From an uncultured Clostridium sp. (lineage in GTDB: Bacteria; Bacillota; Clostridia; Clostridiales; Clostridiaceae): a stretch of DNA of 29,418 nt. The stretch's first letter is position 1. Every line of letters starts with the position of its first letter. The stretch is taken from positions 1 to 29,418 of the forward strand of contig CALBDU010000026.1 of assembly GCA_937927335.1 (NCBI GenBank), given 5' to 3'. The notes beneath the pieces are model-generated. The model was not told where the DNA came from. It did not search any database and was given only the letters and a program-made list of their open reading frames with translations. The position numbers and the translations under genes were made by a program. Of this stretch, positions 24,332 to 29,418 are shown one piece after another.

Positions 24332-26035
24332 TTATCCTAAGAACATTTTAATATCTTCGTCTACAGTTCCTATTCCCGCTATTCCAAAGGTGTCTACCAA
24401 TACTTTAGCTACATTTGGTGACAAGAATGCAGGCAGTGTTGGTCCTAAATGGATGTTCTTAACTCCAAGGTGTAATAATGAAAGTAATACTATTACAGCC
24501 TTTTGTTCATACCATGCTATATTATAGGATATAGGAAGCTCATTAACGTCATCCAATCCAAATACTTCCTTAAGCTTTAATGCGATAACCACCAATGAAT
24601 ATGAATCATTACATTGTCCTGCATCAAGCACTCTTGGGATTCCGCCGATATCTCCAAGGTTTAATTTGTTATACTTATATTTTGCACAGCCTGCAGTTAG
24701 TATAACTGTGTCCTTTGGAAGTTTTTCTGCAAATTCAGTATAGTAGTTTCTTGATTTTGCTCTTCCGTCGCAGCCAGCCATTACAAAGAATCTTTTTATA
24801 GCACCAGTCTTAACAGCGTCAACAACCTTATCAGCAAGAGCTAATACCTGGTTGTGAGCGAAGCCTCCGATGATTTCTCCTGTTTCTATTTCTGTAGGAG
24901 CCTTGCATTTTTTAGCCATTGCAATAAGCTCTGAGAAATCCTTATTTCCTTTTTCATCAGCCTTTATATGCTTGCAACCTGGAACTCCTGTTGCTCCTGT
25001 GGTGAACAATCTGTTCTTGTAGGAATCTTTTGGAGGAACAACACAGTTTGTAGTCATCAGGATTACTCCGTTAAACTTTTCAAACTCTTCTCCCTGCTTC
25101 CACCAAGCGTTTCCATAGTTTCCTGCAAAGTGGTCATATTTCTTGAAGGCTGGGTAGTATTGTCCTGCAAGCATCTCACTGTGGGTATAAACGTCTACTC
25201 CAGTTCCTTTTGTCTGCTCAAGTAACATTTGAAGATCTCTTAAATCGTGTCCGGAAATTAATATTCCAGGGTTGTTTCTAACTCCAATATTAACCTTTGT
25301 AATTTCAGGATTTCCGTAAGTTTCTGTATTTGCCTTATCAAGCAATGCCATGGCAGTAACACCGTATTTTCCTGCTTCCAGCGTAAGTGCAACTAAAGCG
25401 TCTGCAGATAATGTATTATCTGTTGTAGCTGCAAGGGCCTTAGCCATAAATCCATGAACCTCTACATCATTGTAGCCTAAATTCATAGCATGCTTCATAT
25501 ATGCTGATAAACCCTTTAATCCATATATTATCAATTCTCTTAAGCTTCTTACATCTTCATTTTCAGTTGCAAGCACACCAACCTTTGCTGCCTTTGCATC
25601 AAATTCGCTTACGCTTTTAGCTGACCATGCTGCTGCATCAGGAATTATGAATTCTGTTGTTGCCATTCCAAATAATTTCTTGAAGAAGCCGCCTTCTACT
25701 TTAGCTTCTCCTACTTTTCCACCAGCTTTTACAACCTTAGCTTTTAGTTCTTCTCTTAAATTTAAAGTTTCCTTCACTCTTGCTATAAGTGCTTCTCTGT
25801 CAAAATTGGCATTTGTAATTGTTGAGAATAAGTTTTCAGTAATGTATTTGTCTACCTTAGCATCAACTACCCCAACTTTTCTTCCTTCGTTGCTTACTAT
25901 AGCTAAACCCTTAGTTACAAAAACCAGTAAGTCCTGAGTTTTTGCCACGTCTGCAGTTTTACCGCATACACCATTTACAGTACAGCCTTTACCCCCTGCA
26001 GCTTCTTGACATTGATAACAAAACATATTTGACAT
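24332..26035 (-). CDS. hcp: Hydroxylamine reductase (hybrid cluster protein)
   Basis: The 567-aa protein is a class I/II-like hybrid cluster (prismane) protein. Four N-terminal cysteines (Cys6, Cys9, Cys18, Cys24) bind the [4Fe-4S] cluster. The hybrid-cluster ligands are visible further on as SGHDLRDL, MTTNCVVPP, TGATGVPGCKH, ILTAGCAKYKYN, DAGQCNDSYS and AWYEQKAV. Hcp reduces hydroxylamine to ammonia in vitro and is mainly a nitric oxide reductase/nitrosylase in vivo, acting in the cytoplasm of anaerobes. The ATG at 26035 follows GGGAGG. It is divergent from a Crp/Fnr-type regulator. A dyad predicted at -41.5 in the hcp promoter suggests that regulator activates it, presumably under nitrosative stress. 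Confidence 0.97.
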   Translation of the reverse strand: MSNMFCYQCQEAAGGKGCTVNGVCGKTADVAKTQDLLVFVTKGLAIVSNEGRKVGVVDAKVDKYITENLFSTITNANFDREALIARVKETLNLREELKAKVVKAGGKVGEAKVEGGFFKKLFGMATTEFIIPDAAAWSAKSVSEFDAKAAKVGVLATENEDVRSLRELIIYGLKGLSAYMKHAMNLGYNDVEVHGFMAKALAATTDNTLSADALVALTLEAGKYGVTAMALLDKANTETYGNPEITKVNIGVRNNPGILISGHDLRDLQMLLEQTKGTGVDVYTHSEMLAGQYYPAFKKYDHFAGNYGNAWWKQGEEFEKFNGVILMTTNCVVPPKDSYKNRLFTTGATGVPGCKHIKADEKGNKDFSELIAMAKKCKAPTEIETGEIIGGFAHNQVLALADKVVDAVKTGAIKRFFVMAGCDGRAKSRNYYTEFAEKLPKDTVILTAGCAKYKYNKLNLGDIGGIPRVLDAGQCNDSYSLVVIALKLKEVFGLDDVNELPISYNIAWYEQKAVIVLLSLLHLGVKNIHLGPTLPAFLSPNVAKVLVDTFGIAGIGTVDEDIKMFLG

Positions 26036-26095
26036 AATGTGCCTCCCATTTATATATTTTTATTTATTATTTCTACTTGTCAGTTCCATGGTTTT

Positions 26096-26137
26096 ATTAT
26101 ATTATTTTACTTAGATCAATTCGGTATCCCAGGATAC
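26096..26137 (-). promoter_or_regulatory. hcp promoter with FNR-spaced dyad at about -41.5
   Basis: On the minus strand a TATAAT box lies at 26101-26096, so transcription would begin near 26089. GTATC-N4-GATAC (26124-26137) is an inverted repeat with the 5-4-5 spacing of Crp/Fnr sites. Its centre at 26130.5 is 41.5 bp upstream of that start, the class II activator position. No good -35 is present. The same dyad lies 19-32 bp before the start codon of the divergent Crp/Fnr gene. Confidence 0.6.
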
Positions 26138-26155
26138 AAAAAGGAGAATATTAAG

Positions 26156-26848
26156 ATGATTGAAGCATATATTGATGTAATTAAAGAATCACTCTTATTT
26201 CGTGGTATAAAAAAAGAAGAGATATACTCTCTGCTAAATTGCTTAACGCCAAAAATTCAAAGCTATAGTAAAAATGAATCAATAATAAGTGCCGGTGAGA
26301 TAATTGACAGGTTTGGCATAATTTTAGAAGGTGAAGCCATTATCGTTAAAGAAAATGCTGAAGGAAATAGGGTTATTTTATCAGCTCTGAAAAAAGGTGA
26401 TTTATTCGGAGAGATGCTTGTTTTTTCAAGCAACAAGATATGTCCGGTAACAGTATGGGCTCAAGGCCCCTGCAAGGTTTTATTTCTTACCAACTCAGAC
26501 CTGATAACCAGGTGTGGAAATAATTGTTCCTGGCATATTTCCATGCTTCAAAACTTTATGAAAATGATATCTGATAAATCCCTAATGCTAAATAAAAAAG
26601 TCCAATATTTATCCATTAAAAGTATACGAGGCAAAATCTGCACCTATTTGCTGGATCAATACAGGATCACTAAAAATGCAACCTTAATGCTTCCATTAAA
26701 TCGAAACGAACTGGCGGATTTTTTAAATGTATCCAGACCATCAATGTCCAGGGAGATATGTCAAATGAGAGATGAAGGCATAATTGATTTTCATTTGTCA
26801 GCCTTTAAAATTAAGGATATAGAGGCTTTGAAGAGTTATTGCGAATAA
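26156..26848 (+). CDS. Crp/Fnr-family regulator, probable hcp regulator
   Basis: The 230-aa protein has an N-terminal cyclic-nucleotide-binding-type barrel (about residues 15-125, with SKNESIISAGEIIDRFGIILEGEAIIV and GDLFGEMLVFSS). A long helix is followed by a C-terminal winged helix (about 165-225) containing NRNELADFLNVSRPSMSREI. It lacks an obvious FNR four-cysteine N-terminus, which fits the HcpR-like branch where hcp is a frequent target; NO or heme sensing is possible but not shown. The frame is open from 26039, but AAGGAGA lies before the ATG at 26156 and the longer start has no site. The last 49 bp have a diverged copy near the right end of the window. Confidence 0.9.
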   Translation: MIEAYIDVIKESLLFRGIKKEEIYSLLNCLTPKIQSYSKNESIISAGEIIDRFGIILEGEAIIVKENAEGNRVILSALKKGDLFGEMLVFSSNKICPVTVWAQGPCKVLFLTNSDLITRCGNNCSWHISMLQNFMKMISDKSLMLNKKVQYLSIKSIRGKICTYLLDQYRITKNATLMLPLNRNELADFLNVSRPSMSREICQMRDEGIIDFHLSAFKIKDIEALKSYCE

Positions 26849-26886
26849 AATAAATTTGTAGACAATGGGCTGTCCTATTCCTGTCT

Positions 26887-26928
26887 AAAAAAACCTCTTA
26901 TCTGACAACTTTATCAAATAAGAGGTTT
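26887..26928 (-). terminator. Terminator of the first VTT-domain gene
   Basis: AAACCTCTTAT (26891-26901) and ATAAGAGGTTT (26918-26928) form a perfect 11-bp stem. On the minus strand a run of T follows at 26893-26887. It lies 24 bp after the stop codon of the minus-strand membrane gene and also faces the end of the Crp/Fnr gene. Confidence 0.85.
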
Positions 26929-26952
26929 AATAGCATAGGGCGTTTATTCCAT

Positions 26953-27624
26953 TTATTTATTGATTATAATACTTTCTTTCTTTTTAGCCACTAGCTTACC
27001 TAACATTATAGAGCCTGCAGTTAGCAGTATTAAAAGTATTATGGAAATTATAAACTCCGGAGAGTGTATGTCCAATATCTTGTCTCCTACATTTAAAAAT
27101 ATTACCGTCCCTGGAAAAATCCCTATAATTGTGGCAATAGTATATTTACTGAAAGGGATATTAGTTAGGCCTGAAGCATAGTTTATTACATTATAAGGCA
27201 TTGCAGGTATCAGCCTGCAAATAAATACAATTAGAAAGCCTTCTTTTCCTTCTGCTTTCATAAATTTATCCCACCATTTTTGTGGCATCTTCTCTTCAAG
27301 ATACTTGTTTACCATATCCTTGGCTAATACTTTAGCCAGCAAGAACATTAAGGAGCTGTTAATGACTGCACCAATCAAGGTGTATGCTGTACCCATCCAA
27401 AGACCGAATGAAATACCTCCTGCCAATGCCAATATGGGAACTGGAAAGAAAAATACCGGTAGTACAACCCAAACAATAATATAAGCAATGGGCGCCATTG
27501 AGCCAAAGCCTGTTATCCAGTCACGAATGGATTGAGCAGTAATATTCGACAAAAAAGTCCTATAGATTAGAAAAAAGGCAATTGTCAATACAATGATAAG
27601 AACCTGCTTTTGTCTCTTTGACAT
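26953..27624 (-). CDS. TVP38/TMEM64-family membrane protein (VTT domain)
   Basis: The 223-aa integral membrane protein has about six hydrophobic segments. The VTT (DedA-superfamily) signature runs from LAGGISFGLWMGTAYTLIGA (about 67-86) to FICRLIPAMPYNVINYASGLTNIPFSKY (about 133-160), which contains the family's R-x-x-P and G-x-T region. Relatives move or flip lipids across membranes. The bacterial substrate is not settled. It is encoded 44 bp after a longer paralogue on the same strand and probably shares its transcript. The ATG at 27624 follows AAGGATAT. Confidence 0.88.
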   Translation of the reverse strand: MSKRQKQVLIIVLTIAFFLIYRTFLSNITAQSIRDWITGFGSMAPIAYIIVWVVLPVFFFPVPILALAGGISFGLWMGTAYTLIGAVINSSLMFLLAKVLAKDMVNKYLEEKMPQKWWDKFMKAEGKEGFLIVFICRLIPAMPYNVINYASGLTNIPFSKYTIATIIGIFPGTVIFLNVGDKILDIHSPEFIISIILLILLTAGSIMLGKLVAKKKESIIINK

Positions 27625-27668
27625 TTATTCTATATCCTTTCTTGAAATGGAAGCCTGATGTATAAACA

Positions 27669-28865
27669 TCAAACTTCTGTCCTATTAATCACTTTTTTGT
27701 CACCCTTATGCTTATCGTTATATACCTTCTTTGCAATACCTATTACTATAGATAAAGCAAATAGTGTCATTAAACCCACAAATAATTTCTGGGCACCACC
27801 TGTAAGGGTTCCTCCAACGTATGAATACACAATAGTGGCTGGCAATTGACCTAAACCGGTTGCTATGAAGAAGGCCCAAAATTTCATATTTGTTAGACCA
27901 GCTGCATAGCTTACAAAGTCAAAGGAAACAAATGGCAAAAGCCTGCAGATTGCTATTGTATACTTTCCGTACCTTTCAAAGAAAACATCTATGCTTTCCA
28001 TTGCACCTTTGTTGGTAAGCTTTTCTACAGCATCCCTGCCAAGGAATCTAGCTATGTAGAAGCATAATGCAGCCCCTGCCATAGCAGAGGACCAGGATAG
28101 TATTGCACCCTGCCACCATCCAAATATTGCTGCATTTGAAAGCGTAATCAGGAAGGCTGGTATTGGTGCGGCTATTGACTGAAGTACCATCAAAGTAAAG
28201 GATACCACTATAGCTAAATTACCGTAGGATCTCAAATATTCAATTACTACTGCAGTATCAAGCCTGGATATTGTACTAAAGGCATGATTTAAGCCATCAT
28301 GGAGTGAAGGAATGGTAAAGTAACAGATCATAAAAACTGCTATACCGGCAATTGTAATGATTCTTCCTGTTTTTCTGTTTTTCTTAACCTTTGCAATTTC
28401 CTCTTCATCCAGTTCTTCTCTCAAGTCTTTCAGCTTTAATTGATTTTCCTTTAGAGCTTTTCTTTCTTCTCTTGTATATTCCTTCTGATATTTCCTAATA
28501 GTAAGGATAATATATAAGTTTATCAAATTTGCTATTACTACAAATACAAGAAAAACCGGCTGCAGCTGCGATATAGGAACAGAAATCAACAGTGCTTCTC
28601 TTCCAACATAAAGAAATTGCTGAAGCCTTCCTGTAAGTAAAGCTATGAATACTGCTGCAAATTCAAAAATATAAAATGAATACTTCCAATCCAGTCTTTT
28701 CTTTGTTATACCCACCATAAGACCAAAGCCTGTAAAAACATACATTACTAACCCCAGAGATACTATCATTTCATATTTTTCGCTAAAGAATAATAACATA
28801 TTAATTAGAAAGCCCAGGGCTATACCTGTTGTAGTATAGTAAAAAAGCAATCTTAGTTTTTTCAT
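27669..28865 (-). CDS. Long VTT-domain membrane protein with N-terminal membrane module
   Basis: The 398-aa protein has two parts. Residues 1-120 contain four hydrophobic helices. A highly charged stretch (about 122-165, with REERKALKENQLKLKDLREELDEEE) is probably a cytoplasmic coiled coil. From about residue 170 onward there is another helix and a TVP38/TMEM64 VTT domain, with ISWSS-like and ICRLLPFVSFDFVSYAAGLTNMKFW motifs and a short basic tail. Its smaller tandem paralogue holds only the VTT part. The added N-terminal module may fold with the VTT part or anchor a partner; its role is unknown. The ATG at 28865 follows GGGAGG by 8 bp. A TTG one codon earlier is possible. A clear promoter lies upstream. 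Confidence 0.85.
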   Translation of the reverse strand: MKKLRLLFYYTTTGIALGFLINMLLFFSEKYEMIVSLGLVMYVFTGFGLMVGITKKRLDWKYSFYIFEFAAVFIALLTGRLQQFLYVGREALLISVPISQLQPVFLVFVVIANLINLYIILTIRKYQKEYTREERKALKENQLKLKDLREELDEEEIAKVKKNRKTGRIITIAGIAVFMICYFTIPSLHDGLNHAFSTISRLDTAVVIEYLRSYGNLAIVVSFTLMVLQSIAAPIPAFLITLSNAAIFGWWQGAILSWSSAMAGAALCFYIARFLGRDAVEKLTNKGAMESIDVFFERYGKYTIAICRLLPFVSFDFVSYAAGLTNMKFWAFFIATGLGQLPATIVYSYVGGTLTGGAQKLFVGLMTLFALSIVIGIAKKVYNDKHKGDKKVINRTEV

Positions 28866-29039
28866 CAATATAACCTCCCTCTTAAAAATCTCAATTAGTT
28901 ACCCCTACCCATTTTAGATGATATCCAACTTTCTTTCAAATAACAAAAAATTATAGATCCCGTTCCCATTATAACCAAAACTTATACAGAAGCAATAAAT
29001 GTTCATTAGTGTTTATCTGTGGTAAATATTGTCCTAGGC
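28866..29039. other. Upstream region of the long VTT gene
   Basis: Apart from the predicted promoter at 28911-28939, this AT-rich stretch shows no gene. The break with the downstream Crp/Fnr-tail remnant is near 29040. Confidence 0.4.
28911..28939 (-). promoter_or_regulatory. SigA-type promoter of the VTT operon
   Basis: In the direction of transcription TTGAAA (28939-28934), exactly 17 bp and TAAAAT (28916-28911) are present. The start codon at 28865 lies about 40 bp past the predicted start site. Confidence 0.75.
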
Positions 29040-29088
29040 TGTCAGCATTTACAGTTAAGGATATTGAAACTTTGAAGAGATATTGTGA
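29040..29088 (+). pseudogene. Remnant of the 3' end of a Crp/Fnr gene
   Basis: By eye 41 of 49 bases match 26796-26844, the last 16-17 codons of the Crp/Fnr gene. The reading frame is kept (LSAFTVKDIETLKRYCE against LSAFKIKDIEALKSYCE), but homology stops abruptly upstream at the Leu codon. Only the tail of a former second copy is left. Confidence 0.7.
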
Positions 29089-29098
29089 GTTAACAAAT

Positions 29099-29278
29099 TT
29101 AGGCTATGTCACAATACATTTTTAAAAATTCAGAACATTTTTTAGCAATATTCCGAAGCTGATAATTTATAACTAGGTCTTTAAGGATAGGATACCCATT
29201 CATGCCTAGGCAACCTGGTACTTTTAACCTAAGCTTTTGGCCTAACTGAACTAACTCTTGGCAAGTGATTTCAGACAT
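29099..29278 (-). CDS. Small ORF of unknown function
   Basis: An open frame of 59 codons runs from an ATG at 29278 to a TAA at 29099. The peptide starts MSEITCQELVQLGQKLRLKV and contains GCLGMNGYPILKDL and a helical end rich in Lys and Leu with two Cys. No family was recognised. There is no good ribosome binding site; the ATG lies inside one arm of a 20-bp inverted repeat, so translation is doubtful. It could be a fragment of a mobile-element gene. Confidence 0.25.
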   Translation of the reverse strand: MSEITCQELVQLGQKLRLKVPGCLGMNGYPILKDLVINYQLRNIAKKCSEFLKMYCDIA

Positions 29279-29317
29279 TTTCTTGGACTAGCTGCTTAGC
29301 TAGTCCAAGAAAATGTC
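29274..29317. repeat. Perfect 20-bp inverted repeat with 4-nt loop
   Basis: The arms 29274-29293 and 29298-29317 are fully complementary, with loop GCTT. There is no T-run on either side, so a normal terminator is unlikely. It sits between the small ORF and the edge sequence that recurs inverted at 61-105. It may be a transposon-associated hairpin or a protein-binding site. Confidence 0.8.
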
Positions 29318-29320
29318 CGC

Positions 29321-29363
29321 ACCCCCAAGTGAGCAAAATTTCAATTAATGTTCAATTTATAGC
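29321..29363 (+). repeat. Right copy of an inverted edge repeat
   Basis: This stretch, ACCCCCA then GAGCAAAATTTCAA and onward to TATAGC, pairs with the minus strand of 61-105. It directly follows the 20-bp inverted repeat. The following bases to 29418 show nothing recognisable. Confidence 0.4.
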
Positions 29364-29418
29364 TAAAAATGACCTGAAAACATACATAAATATAGCCAAA
29401 AGCTGATTATTAACAAAA

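Noticed and set aside
26039..26155. Longer N-terminus for the Crp/Fnr protein
   Set aside because: The added 39 residues have no ribosome binding site, overlap the hcp promoter region and are not part of the family fold.

Overview
The window is AT-rich and looks like chromosome from a strict-anaerobe Firmicute of the Clostridium type. Ribosome binding sites are strong GGAGG types, TTG/GTG starts occur, and the gene set fits: hydroxylamine reductase (Hcp), Ric, hemerythrin, ferredoxin-type CCG protein, APC antiporter and TVP38/TMEM64 membrane proteins. No tRNA, rRNA, CRISPR array, phage module or intact transposase gene was seen. Most genes are on the minus strand. Plus-strand exceptions are a LysR regulator, a ferredoxin/CCG protein, an XRE-cupin regulator and a Crp/Fnr regulator.

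Left part (1-6300): the di-iron repair protein Ric, a second hemerythrin gene broken by a stop and two single-base deletions, a rifamycin ADP-ribosyltransferase (Arr), a Dph6-like ATP pyrophosphatase, an AraC regulator with an effector domain, a short QueG-like Fe-S protein paired with a cupin, and a divergent LysR regulator with ATCG/CGAT dyads at its promoter.

Centre left (6377-10045): a response regulator and histidine kinase lie upstream of a DrrAB-like ABC exporter. Both promoters share one architecture: two TTTAAC/GTTTAC direct repeats 11 bp apart, ending exactly 10 bp before a TATnAT box. The exporter promoter has two more repeats. This predicts a self-activating two-component system driving the exporter.

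Centre (10074-16950): guanine deaminase behind an oleate hydratase with an unusual N-terminal hydrophobic extension, a membrane-anchored esterase, then a CarD-like protein, a small barrel-plus-coil protein and a spermidine-synthase-fold protein. The CarD-like gene and the small-protein gene are each preceded by the same compact element: a TTACAT/TAAAAT promoter, then at the transcript start a long hairpin with a conserved loop and a U-tract. This unassigned paired leader RNA is the most novel-looking item.

Right part (17362-29418): an orphan ferredoxin/CCG protein; a peptide-use operon (CocE/S15 hydrolase, M19 dipeptidase, YjeM-like antiporter) with a textbook promoter overlapped by a 36-bp near-palindrome and a divergent XRE-cupin regulator; hcp divergent from a Crp/Fnr regulator, with an FNR-spaced dyad predicted at -41.5 of hcp; and two tandem VTT-domain membrane proteins. 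The right edge holds debris: a 49-bp diverged copy of the end of the Crp/Fnr gene, a small ORF, a perfect 20-bp inverted repeat and a sequence related, in inverted orientation, to one at the left edge.

Ric, the dead hemerythrin, Hcp and its regulator suggest nitrosative/oxidative stress defence as a recurring theme, although they sit in separate units.
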